The notes under the pieces are model-generated. The model had not been told where the DNA came from and ran no database searches. It saw only the letters and a list, made by a program, of their open reading frames with translations. From contig CAZXAX010000054.1 of assembly GCA_964638795.1 (NCBI GenBank), positions 1-11,680 of the forward strand: a DNA stretch of 11,680 nucleotides, given 5' to 3'. This DNA is from CAIYHK01 sp964638795. GTDB lineage: Bacteria > Actinomycetota > Acidimicrobiia > Acidimicrobiales > Ilumatobacteraceae. Positions 1 to 6,222 of the stretch are shown here, one piece after another. Each line of letters begins with the position of its first letter. Position 1 is the stretch's first letter. The translations under genes were made by a program, and so were the position numbers.

Positions 1-22
1 GCCAGGGTTACGTTTGCGGTAG

Positions 23-40
23 TGGCACCTTTTGGCACCT
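23..40. repeat. Tandem direct repeat TGGCACCT upstream of the dehalogenase
   Basis: The octamer TGGCACCT occurs at 23-30 and again at 33-40. The 10-bp period puts both copies on the same DNA face. They end at the inferred -10 box of the dehalogenase gene, so a regulator site is conceivable, but chance cannot be excluded. Confidence 0.35.
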
Positions 41-45
41 AGTGT
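40..45 (+). promoter_or_regulatory. Putative leaderless -10 box (TAGTGT)
   Basis: TAGTGT fits the actinobacterial TANNNT -10 consensus and ends 8 nt before the ATG at 54. This would start transcription at or next to the start codon. There is no Shine-Dalgarno sequence before this ATG and an in-frame TGA lies at 45-47, which agrees with a leaderless message. No good -35 is visible at 17-18 bp. Confidence 0.4.
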
Positions 46-53
46 GACTATTT

Positions 54-959
54 ATGGAAGTACTTCGCACACCCGATTCAGCATTCAGCAACGTACCTGA
101 GTTTGATTTCCCAGTCGTCTACACCGACGTGACCGCCGATGATGGAACCAAGCTCCGCGTCGCTCATGTTGATGCGGGATCCAAGACCGCTACGAGCACC
201 GTGTTGTGCATGCATGGCGAACCAACCTGGAGCTTTCTTTATCGCAAGATGATTCCAGTGCTGACCGCTGCGGGCCATCGCGTAGTTGCACCCGATTTGA
301 TTGGTTTTGGTCGCAGTGACAAGCCGACACTCACCACTGATTACACATATGAACGACACGTTGCTTGGATGAGTTACTGGTTGGTCGCAAATGATCTGAG
401 GGGCCTGACGCTGGTTTGCCAAGACTGGGGAAGTTTGATCGGTTTACGTTTGGCGACTGCATTTCCTGAGCGCTTTGATCGGATTGTTTTGGCAAATGGT
501 GGATTGCCGACTGGTGATCCCGCGCCAAATGCGGCTTTCATGGCGTGGCGCGACTTCAGCCAGAACACACCGATCTTCGAGACATCAAAGATCGTCCAAG
601 GTGGCTGTGCAACAAAGCCGCTCTCACCCGAAGTGCTTGCCGCTTACGACGCGCCGTACCCAGAGGAGACCTACAAGGCTGGGGCACGAATTTTCCCAAC
701 GCTCGTGCCCGCTTCGCTCGATTATCCATCGTCAAGGGAAAATCTCGCTGCATGGGAAGTGCTGAAGACGTGGACAAAGCCATTTCATTGCGCGTTCAGC
801 GACAGTGACCCAATTACCAAGAACGGTGAGTGGGCATTCCGCAAGAGTGTGCCGGGATGTGAAACTTCAAAGCACACCACGATTGTCGGAGCCGCCCACT
901 TTCTTCAGGAAGATCGTGGCCCCGAGCTTGCCGCGTTCGTGAACTCTGTTATTGGGTAA
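54..959 (+). CDS. Haloalkane dehalogenase, class HLD-I (DhlA/DhmA-like)
   Basis: An alpha/beta-hydrolase expected to cleave carbon-halogen bonds of haloalkanes by an SN2 attack of Asp, giving an alcohol, halide and a proton in the cytoplasm. The 301 residues match the family's usual length of about 300. The full catalytic set can be placed: oxyanion motif HGEP (54-57), nucleophile and first halide-binding Trp in CQDWGS (D124, W125), second halide Trp in the cap (W165, motif MAWRD), acid D252 in SDSDPIT, and base H282 in GAAHF. The acid follows strand 7, as in HLD-I rather than HLD-II. The cap stretch APYPEETYKAGARIFP closely resembles the DhlA cap. An in-frame TGA at 45-47 fixes ATG 54 as the first possible start. 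The gene converges on the ABC operon with a 4-bp gap. Epoxide hydrolase is less likely because the cap Tyr pair is not evident. The substrate cannot be told from sequence. Confidence 0.9.
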   Translation: MEVLRTPDSAFSNVPEFDFPVVYTDVTADDGTKLRVAHVDAGSKTATSTVLCMHGEPTWSFLYRKMIPVLTAAGHRVVAPDLIGFGRSDKPTLTTDYTYERHVAWMSYWLVANDLRGLTLVCQDWGSLIGLRLATAFPERFDRIVLANGGLPTGDPAPNAAFMAWRDFSQNTPIFETSKIVQGGCATKPLSPEVLAAYDAPYPEETYKAGARIFPTLVPASLDYPSSRENLAAWEVLKTWTKPFHCAFSDSDPITKNGEWAFRKSVPGCETSKHTTIVGAAHFLQEDRGPELAAFVNSVIG

Positions 960-963
960 CGAC

Positions 964-1770
964 CTATTTGAGAAGCAGAGTTTCGATTCGTCTTGTCGCC
1001 ACAGTTAGCCCCACAACGGCGAGCACAATTAGTACGAGTACATGCGCGAGCATCCCCCAGGTAGCCACTCCCAAGCTCGCGCCGCGTACAAGTGCAGCGC
1101 CGTGGTACAGAGGGCTGAGCTGAACGATCCATCCGAAGTCGCCGTAGGCGGACAATGGGTAGAAGGTTGCCGAGAAGAGAAACAGCGGAAGCATGATTGT
1201 CTGCACCCAGTCAAAATCTGCCCATGAACGCATATATGTAGTTAGAGCCATCCCGACAGCGGCAAATGCCAAACCGATCAGTAAGCAAGCGGGCAGCGCG
1301 GCCAATATCCACCATGAACCAGCGAGGCCCAGCACCACAAGACAGGCGAGGAATGAGAGCGAGTAGATGAATCCGCGCAACATCGCCCACAAAATCTCAC
1401 CAATGGCCACATCGGCAGCACCAAGTGGCGAAGCCAGCATTGCGTCGTAGGTTTTTGAATAGCGCAATTTGAAGTAGATGTTCATGGTGCTGTCGTACAC
1501 GGCACCGTTCATTGCTGAACTCGCCATCAACGCGGGCGCCACAAATTTCGCGTACTCGATAGACATGCCAGCAAATTCGACGTCACCGATCAACGCGCCA
1601 AAACCAATCCGAAACGACAGCAGGTAGAAAAGCGGTTCGAAAAAGCCAGAGATGAACACCATTGGTGTACGCCGATAAACAATTGAATTCCGTTCCACAA
1701 TTCTTTGTGGTCGATGGGCGTTACGCAGAATCGGTGGGGCGATGCGCCAGATCAAAGTGTCTCTACTCAT
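964..1770 (-). CDS. ABC-2 type exporter permease (second permease, NodJ/DrrB-like)
   Basis: A 268-residue integral membrane subunit of an ABC-2 exporter. It has about six hydrophobic segments (roughly 36-56, 73-92, 120-147, 153-176, 190-208 and 240-258) after a cytoplasmic, amphipathic N-terminus (VERNSIVYRR, 25-34). The motif LSPLYHGAALVRG (218-230) before the last helix is characteristic of NodJ/DrrB-like ABC-2 permeases. Its ATG (1770-1768) overlaps the TGA of the upstream permease by 4 nt (ATGA), and an AGAGG ribosome site lies 8 nt upstream inside that gene, so translation is coupled. It probably forms a heterodimer with the other permease and is powered by the ATPase encoded first in the operon. 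The gene ends with TAG, 4 bp from the convergent dehalogenase. The transported compound is unknown. Confidence 0.88.
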   Translation of the reverse strand: MSRDTLIWRIAPPILRNAHRPQRIVERNSIVYRRTPMVFISGFFEPLFYLLSFRIGFGALIGDVEFAGMSIEYAKFVAPALMASSAMNGAVYDSTMNIYFKLRYSKTYDAMLASPLGAADVAIGEILWAMLRGFIYSLSFLACLVVLGLAGSWWILAALPACLLIGLAFAAVGMALTTYMRSWADFDWVQTIMLPLFLFSATFYPLSAYGDFGWIVQLSPLYHGAALVRGASLGVATWGMLAHVLVLIVLAVVGLTVATRRIETLLLK

Positions 1771-2549
1771 CTGTACAACCTCTTTGCGAAGAGATGGTTA
1801 CAGATGACCCATCCGGGTATAAGCCAAACCACAAGCACCAATAAATGCAGCACACACTCCGTAAAGCCAAGTGTTTGCAATATGAATCCGCGGCAGAGTT
1901 CAACGCCGTGCCACAGGGGAGTCACCCATGCGATTGGCTTAAGTAAATCGGGAAGTGAATCAACCGGATAGAAAGCACCACCAAATAGGAAAAGTGGAGT
2001 TATAACTAGTCGTTGCACGTTTGAAAATGACGTGTCATATTCCCGGCTTGCTGCCCAAGCAGTGATCCACGCTGTGAACACGAGCCCACAAAGCATCGCT
2101 GCTGGTATCGCCGGAATAATCCCAAATGAACGAGTGTCTGGATGCACAGCAAGAACAAGTGCAACACCACCAACTGCAATACCGATTCGAACGGCAAGCC
2201 AAAGAAACTGGCCTCGCACAACTTGAGTAGCCGTCAACCGAGTAGCTGCCATGGCTTCATAGAAGCCTTCCCATTTGAAACCACCAAGCACGGGCCACAA
2301 AGACTCCCCGGCTGCGGTGAGCATCGCAGTTGTTGCGAGTAGTCCTGGGCCAAGGAATGCGGCATACGAGATGTTGCCGAGTGCATCGGCGGAAGAAGTG
2401 CGATTGTCAATTAGAGAGCCGACACCAAGCCCCATGCCAAGGAAGAAAAGCAGTGGTTGCAAAAAACTGAGTGTCAGGTTTGTCTTCCAGATGCGCCGCA
2501 AAACAAACATGTGTGTTTCAAGAACACGGACTGATGCCGGGGTGGCCAA
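1767..2549 (-). CDS. ABC-2 type exporter permease (first permease), TTG start
   Basis: A 260-residue ABC-2 permease of the NodJ/DrrB type. The helix-entry motif VLETHMFVLRR (9-19) and the motif VTPLWHGVELCRG (209-221) both align with its operon partner. Hydrophobic segments lie at about 27-47, 63-82, 112-135, 143-166, 180-197 and 231-250. I chose TTG at 2549 because it follows the ATPase stop codon by one base and has a strong GGAGG ribosome site (2560-2556) with 6 nt spacing. The first in-frame ATG (2510) would remove part of the conserved N-terminal segment. The same frame stays open for another 285 nt upstream inside the ATPase gene, so a longest-frame caller would add about 95 false residues. 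The two permeases are clearly different from each other, so the transporter is probably heterodimeric. Confidence 0.88.
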   Translation of the reverse strand: MATPASVRVLETHMFVLRRIWKTNLTLSFLQPLLFFLGMGLGVGSLIDNRTSSADALGNISYAAFLGPGLLATTAMLTAAGESLWPVLGGFKWEGFYEAMAATRLTATQVVRGQFLWLAVRIGIAVGGVALVLAVHPDTRSFGIIPAIPAAMLCGLVFTAWITAWAASREYDTSFSNVQRLVITPLFLFGGAFYPVDSLPDLLKPIAWVTPLWHGVELCRGFILQTLGFTECVLHLLVLVVWLIPGWVICNHLFAKRLYR

Positions 2550-2550
2550 G

Positions 2551-3480
2551 TCACTCCTCCAGTGATCGGCCAGTGAGGCGCAGAAATACATCCTCAAGTG
2601 AACTGCGGCGAACAAGTGAGCTTTCAGGGCGCATCCCACGAGCATGGACCTCGCGCAGAGCTGATTCACCATCTTGTGTGTAGACAAGGACACGATCGGC
2701 GAGCACCTCGAGGCGCTCACCAAGACCAGTGAGCTGCGCTTCGTGCTCAGAATTTTTTCCTGCATTGAATCGGAGTTCGAGAACCTCACGTGTTGAGTAG
2801 TTCGTGATGAGATCACGCGGTGAGCCTTCGGCAACTATCCGGCCTGCATCCATCACAACCAAGCGATCACATAACTGTTCAGCTTCATCCATGTAGTGGG
2901 TGGTTAAAACCAGCGTGACACCTTGCTGCTTTAGGCGGTACAAACGGTCCCAAAGAATGTGCCGTGCTTGAGGATCAAGCCCTGTAGTGGGCTCATCGAG
3001 CAAAAACATCTCGGGTCGGTTCATCAAGCCGCGAGCGATTGTTAGGCGTCGCTTCATGCCACCACTCAATGCATCAACGCGTCCACCAGACCGATCGGTT
3101 AGCTGCACGAATTCCAAAAGCTCACGAGCCCGTTCAACGCATTCGGAGCGCGGGATGTCAAAGTAGCGACCGTAAATGACAAGGTTGTCCAGCGGAGTCA
3201 GCTCACCATCAAGATTGTCCGCCTGCGGCACGACCCCTAACCGATTACGAATCGCGCTGCCCGCCACGGCGGGGTCAAGACCAAAGATCCGAAGCACTCC
3301 TTCGGATACTGGAGAGACCCCGGCAATCATCCGCATCGTGCTCGATTTGCCAGCGCCATTGGGGCCCAAGAATCCAAAGGATTCACCCGGGCTCACCTCA
3401 AGGTCAATGCCCTTCACCGCTTCAAAGGAGCCGAAACGCTTCACCAGTGAACGGGCGAGGATCACCGGTGAATCAGACAC
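2551..3480 (-). CDS. ABC exporter ATP-binding subunit (NodI/DrrA-like)
   Basis: The 309-residue cytoplasmic ATPase that drives the two-permease exporter encoded just downstream. All nucleotide-binding motifs are present: Walker A GPNGAGKS (39-46), Q-loop Q86, signature LSGGM (138-142), Walker B FLLDE (159-163) followed by the D-loop TTGLD, and switch His H195 in TTHYMDEAE. A C-terminal extension (about 230-305), ending in SSLEDVFLRLTGRSL, is the accessory domain usual in DrrA/NodI-like proteins. This family exports polyketides, lipids, lipo-oligosaccharides or drugs, and the sequence does not say which. The ATG at 3480 has no Shine-Dalgarno sequence. Instead a TAATCT box lies 6 nt upstream, so the operon message is probably leaderless. 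The gene starts the operon, 62 bp after the acyl-CoA synthetase. Confidence 0.93.
   Translation of the reverse strand: MSDSPVILARSLVKRFGSFEAVKGIDLEVSPGESFGFLGPNGAGKSSTMRMIAGVSPVSEGVLRIFGLDPAVAGSAIRNRLGVVPQADNLDGELTPLDNLVIYGRYFDIPRSECVERARELLEFVQLTDRSGGRVDALSGGMKRRLTIARGLMNRPEMFLLDEPTTGLDPQARHILWDRLYRLKQQGVTLVLTTHYMDEAEQLCDRLVVMDAGRIVAEGSPRDLITNYSTREVLELRFNAGKNSEHEAQLTGLGERLEVLADRVLVYTQDGESALREVHARGMRPESSLVRRSSLEDVFLRLTGRSLEE
2554..2560 (-). promoter_or_regulatory. Strong ribosome binding site deciding a TTG start
   Basis: Read on the minus strand this is GGAGGAG, placed over the last codons of the ATPase gene. The core GGAGG is 6 nt from TTG 2549. It supports the TTG start of the first permease and translational coupling (TGA, one base, TTG). 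Confidence 0.75.
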
Positions 3481-3486
3481 CGATAC

Positions 3487-3492
3487 AGATTA
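3487..3492 (-). promoter_or_regulatory. Putative leaderless -10 box of the ABC operon (TAATCT)
   Basis: Read on the minus strand, TAATCT lies 6 nt before ATG 3480. It fits TANNNT and would put the transcript start at or near the A of the start codon. The -35 zone coincides with the inverted repeat at 3510-3522. Confidence 0.45.
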
Positions 3493-3509
3493 GTGATCAA
3501 CCATGTGTG

Positions 3510-3522
3510 GTTAATCGTTAAC
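3510..3522. promoter_or_regulatory. Inverted repeat GTTAA-TCG-TTAAC, possible operator
   Basis: A perfect 5-bp-arm palindrome with a 3-bp centre lies 30 bp upstream of the ABC ATPase start. It covers the -35 position of the inferred TAATCT promoter. This is the size and place of a repressor site such as those of TetR or MarR proteins that control exporters, but no regulator gene is adjacent. Confidence 0.4.
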
Positions 3523-3542
3523 TGCAATCACTACTCACCCAG

Positions 3543-5096
3543 TTACGGGCCGGTGACATCCTTGAACTGAACGCGGAGGTCCTTCTTTAGGGCCTTACCA
3601 GACGGGTTGCGCGGAATCACATCGACAAATCGCGCAGCAACGGGCTGTTTGAAGCGAGCGAGTTTTCCTTCGCAATGTGCAAGAACGTCTGCCTCTGTCA
3701 ATGCGGCATCCTTCTTGACAACAATCGCCAATGGTGATTCACCCCACTTTTGCGACGGAATGCCAATGACCGCAACGTCAGCGACACCAGCATTACTCAT
3801 GATCACGTTTTCAATTTCGGCGGGGTAGACGTTCTCACCGCCAGAAATGATCATGTCTTTGATGCGGTCCTGAATGTAGACAAAGCCGTCTTCATCCATG
3901 ATTGCGCCGTCACCAGTGTGCAACCAGCCGTCAACCAGAGTTTCAGCAGTTGCTTCAGGGCGATTCCAATAGCCGAGCATGATGTGATCGCCGCGCACAA
4001 TTACTTCGCCTGGCTCATTGGGGCCGCAATCCGATCCATCAGCACGCACGATGCGCACCTCGGTATGGAAGAACGCTTTGCCAGTGGACCCAGCTTTGCG
4101 AATCGCATCTTCGGGCGAAGTTAGACAAGCCGGACCACAGGTTTCGGTGAGTCCGTATACCTGGTTGATATCAATTCCCATTTCGGAATAAGCCTGAATC
4201 AGCGGAACAGGAACTGGTGCTGCGCCTGACATGATCCAGCGCAGGCTCTGATGTTTGTGTTTTGCGGGGTCATAGGTTGCGCGCATGAAGTTCAACATCG
4301 CTGGCACCATCAATCCCGATGCAATATTTTCTGAGTCAATCAACTCCCACGTCTTCATGGGATCAAAAGCCCTCATCATCACGTGAGTGAGGCCGCGATA
4401 AACAGCCACGATTGCTGGAGTGAGCGCCGCCACATGGAACATTGGCATTGGGTTGATGTAGCGGTCACCGTTTGCGAAATCACTCGATGCTGTAACCGTG
4501 AGAATTGCCCACATCTGCGTATTGTGTGAATGCATCACGCCTTTTGGCAATCCAGTGGTGCCAGAGGTGTACATGATGTAGAGCAGATCATCGTTGGAAG
4601 CGGTGATTGCCGGCTCGGTGTCGGCCATTTTGGCTGCTTCTGATTTGAAGTCAACAGCAAAGCCTGGCTTGTCAGCTACAGCACCGACATAAAACCATTC
4701 CCGCACATCGGTCTTGCTGCCGCGGCTCTGAAGGTCAGCAACCACTGGAGCAAAGTCGGCGTCAAAAACCAGTGCGGTCACTCCGGAGTCTTTCAGGATG
4801 AACTCAAGTTCATCGGCCACAAGACGCCAGTTCAACGGCACGATGATCGCACCAAGCTTGGCGGTGGCGAAAAACGATGTAACGAACTCGGTTGAGTTCA
4901 TCATGAGAAGACCAACACGGTCGCCGGTCTTAACGCCACGCGCACTGAGAAGCGATGCAACACGATTGGTTTCTGAATTGAGCTCGGCGAATGTGAGACG
5001 CCGGTCTGCGGCCACATCGAACAATGCCTCAATTGTTGGATTAAGTGTTGCCCGCTTTGTGAGAATCTGACCGATGTTGATAGCTAGTTGTCCCAT
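3543..5096 (-). CDS. AMP-forming acyl-CoA synthetase (FadD-like, ANL superfamily)
   Basis: A 517-residue cytoplasmic ligase that adenylates a carboxylic acid and transfers it to coenzyme A. The ANL core motifs are complete: phosphate loop YTSGTTGLPKG (176-186), YGLTE (314-318), HTGD with the ribose-binding Asp (393-396), the hinge RIKDMIISGGENVYP (411-425), and the C-terminal catalytic Lys K501 in NPSGK. The length and the GENVYP motif suit medium/long-chain or aromatic acyl-CoA ligases rather than acetyl-CoA synthetase, which is longer. Substrate chain length cannot be fixed. ATG 5096 has an AAGGGG ribosome site with 5 nt spacing, unlike the leaderless neighbours. Two inverted repeats lie directly upstream. 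The gene is codirectional with the exporter operon (62 bp) and could supply activated acyl groups to lipid metabolism. A direct link to the exporter is speculation. Confidence 0.92.
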   Translation of the reverse strand: MGQLAINIGQILTKRATLNPTIEALFDVAADRRLTFAELNSETNRVASLLSARGVKTGDRVGLLMMNSTEFVTSFFATAKLGAIIVPLNWRLVADELEFILKDSGVTALVFDADFAPVVADLQSRGSKTDVREWFYVGAVADKPGFAVDFKSEAAKMADTEPAITASNDDLLYIMYTSGTTGLPKGVMHSHNTQMWAILTVTASSDFANGDRYINPMPMFHVAALTPAIVAVYRGLTHVMMRAFDPMKTWELIDSENIASGLMVPAMLNFMRATYDPAKHKHQSLRWIMSGAAPVPVPLIQAYSEMGIDINQVYGLTETCGPACLTSPEDAIRKAGSTGKAFFHTEVRIVRADGSDCGPNEPGEVIVRGDHIMLGYWNRPEATAETLVDGWLHTGDGAIMDEDGFVYIQDRIKDMIISGGENVYPAEIENVIMSNAGVADVAVIGIPSQKWGESPLAIVVKKDAALTEADVLAHCEGKLARFKQPVAARFVDVIPRNPSGKALKKDLRVQFKDVTGP

Positions 5097-5101
5097 TTTT
5101 G

Positions 5102-5107
5102 CCCCTT
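5102..5107 (-). promoter_or_regulatory. Ribosome binding site of the acyl-CoA synthetase (AAGGGG)
   Basis: Minus-strand AAGGGG is 5 nt before ATG 5096 and supports that start. It indicates that this gene has a leader, in contrast to several others in the window. Confidence 0.6.
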
Positions 5108-5115
5108 GAATCGTT

Positions 5116-5149
5116 CCCTAAATATAGGGGCGAAAAATCCTCTTTTCGC
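5116..5149. promoter_or_regulatory. Two adjacent inverted repeats over the acyl-CoA synthetase promoter
   Basis: CCCTA-AATA-TAGGG (5116-5129) is a perfect palindrome with a 4-bp centre. It contains the best -10 candidate for the synthetase (minus strand TATATT, 5126-5121). Next to it, sharing one G run, is GCGAAAA-ATCCTC-TTTTCGC (5130-5149), with perfect 7-bp arms. A short direct repeat GGGGC(G)AAAAA flanks this (5127-5137, 5151-5160). No good -35 hexamer is visible 16-18 bp upstream of the -10. Tandem palindromes over a promoter suggest control by one or two dimeric regulators. The second repeat is a poor terminator for the surface-protein gene because its stem is AT-rich and no T run follows on the minus strand. 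Confidence 0.45.
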
Positions 5150-5180
5150 AGGGGCAAAAATGCGGTCTTGGCTCTGAAAA

Positions 5181-6155
5181 TTAAGCCGCGCGTCGCCGTA
5201 AGACCATCACCAGCGAACCAATTGCAGCCACNNNNNNNNNNNNNNNNNNNNNNNNNNNNNNNNNNNNNNNNNNNNNNNNNNNNNNNNNNNNNNNNNNNNN
5301 NNNNNNNNNNNNNNNNNNNNNNNNNNNNNNNGTGGTGGTTGTTGTTGTCGTGGTCAGAGTTGGGTCAACTGTTACGGCCATAATGAACGCGTCTTCAAGG
5401 TGCCCGCCAATATAAGGATTGACGGCGTTGTTCACCGAGTTCAGATCTGCCTGAAGCGTGATTGATGTGAACGTGCCACTTAGCTTGATTGAACCACAGC
5501 CCGCTGTGGCAGTTGCACCGTAACTATTGCTGGTTGTGCTGCAACTTGTAGTTGGATTTTTTGTAGTCAACTCAATTCGATTGGAACCCACAAGGCCCAG
5601 ATTCTGTTGACCCAAAACCGTCATCGTGACACCCGAATCAACTAGTTCGAACTCGGTCCACGCCGTTGTCTTTCCACCGGTGCCACCATCGATGCCACCT
5701 CCACCTATCCCTGAAAAGTGGATGATGGGGTCGGTGGCAGCGGGAGAGAAGGAGATCTCAAATTGACCACGGTTTGAACACATGACTCCATATGTGCAGC
5801 CATCATCGGTAGTAACTACTTGAGCTCCCGTAACACTCACAATGGAATTGTCCATGAACATTCCATTGGCACCCCCGCGGGCGCTCATCAATTGGTCTGT
5901 GCCGTTGATGCCAACACCTGCACCAATGGCCTTGATTGTGATCTCTGTTCCTGAGGTCAATGAGGTTTTTCTTTGTGAACCAAAGTTCCAGGTGGTTCCG
6001 TCAATAACGCCAGTTGTGCCTGAGGCTCCAGAAACCCACGCCCAGCCTCCGTTGGTTGTTTCGTTTGCACCAAAAGACTGGGTTGCAACTGAGAGAAACA
6101 GAGTTGTCGTGAGCAGAGTGATTAGAGCTGCTTTTGTTTTGGTTTTGCCACGCAT
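5181..6155 (-). CDS. Secreted, probably wall-anchored Thr-linker surface protein (interrupted by assembly gap)
   Basis: An exported protein of unknown role. A classical signal peptide is visible: MRGKTKTK, a hydrophobic stretch AALITLLTTTLFLSVAT, then a small-residue cleavage region (QSFGA). The mature part, about 240 residues, is Gly/Ser/Thr-rich and looks beta-structured, with two Cys groups (CTYGVMC and CSTTSNS...GCGS) that may form disulfides. It ends in a poly-Thr run that enters the 100-N gap. After the gap the last 16 residues (VAAIGSLVMVLRRRAA) look like the end of a hydrophobic anchor plus Arg tail, as in sortase sorting signals; any LPXTG motif would be hidden in the gap. The frame across the gap is only as good as the arbitrary gap length. 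The start is uncertain: ATG 6155 gives a normal signal peptide, GTG 6179 would add eight residues, and neither has a ribosome site. Confidence 0.72.
   Translation of the reverse strand: MRGKTKTKAALITLLTTTLFLSVATQSFGANETTNGGWAWVSGASGTTGVIDGTTWNFGSQRKTSLTSGTEITIKAIGAGVGINGTDQLMSARGGANGMFMDNSIVSVTGAQVVTTDDGCTYGVMCSNRGQFEISFSPAATDPIIHFSGIGGGGIDGGTGGKTTAWTEFELVDSGVTMTVLGQQNLGLVGSNRIELTTKNPTTSCSTTSNSYGATATAGCGSIKLSGTFTSITLQADLNSVNNAVNPYIGGHLEDAFIMAVTVDPTLTTTTTTTXXXXXXXXXXXXXXXXXXXXXXXXXXXXXXXXXXVAAIGSLVMVLRRRAA
5232..5331. other. Assembly gap of exactly 100 N
   Basis: A run of 100 N, the conventional placeholder for a gap of unknown size. It lies inside the C-terminal region of the surface protein, next to a Thr-codon repeat that probably broke the assembly. 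The true length, and therefore the reading frame between the two sides, is unknown. Confidence 0.97.
5332..5354 (-). repeat. Low-complexity ACN (Thr) codon repeat at the gap edge
   Basis: On the minus strand this is a run of ACC/ACG/ACA codons encoding consecutive Thr residues, running into the N gap. Such Thr-rich linkers are common between the exposed domain and the wall anchor of surface proteins. Confidence 0.7.
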
Positions 6156-6195
6156 ATTGGAAGCAAAACTATTAGCCACTCACGTGCAAGTAGTT

Positions 6196-6211
6196 GTAAA
6201 AAAGTTTTTAC
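6196..6211. promoter_or_regulatory. AT-rich palindrome GTAAAAA-AG-TTTTTAC
   Basis: Perfect 7-bp arms with a 2-bp centre lie in the gap between the selO stop codon and the surface-protein start. As a hairpin it is weak (few GC pairs, no real loop, no following U run), so a protein-binding site upstream of the surface-protein gene is more likely than a terminator. Confidence 0.35.
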
Positions 6212-6222
6212 CTGGGCGGAGA

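Noticed and set aside
1..53. End of an upstream gene at the left edge
   Set aside because: Fifty-three bases are too few to show a reading frame; only the repeat and the -10 box can be described.
2550..2834. N-terminal extension of the first ABC permease to an ATG at 2834
   Set aside because: It lies wholly inside the ATPase gene, and its translation shows no permease-like sequence. The TTG with GGAGG explains the start better.
6196..6211. GTAAAAA-AG-TTTTTAC as a terminator of selO
   Set aside because: An almost pure A-T stem without a usable loop or following U run would be unstable. It is kept only as a possible binding site.
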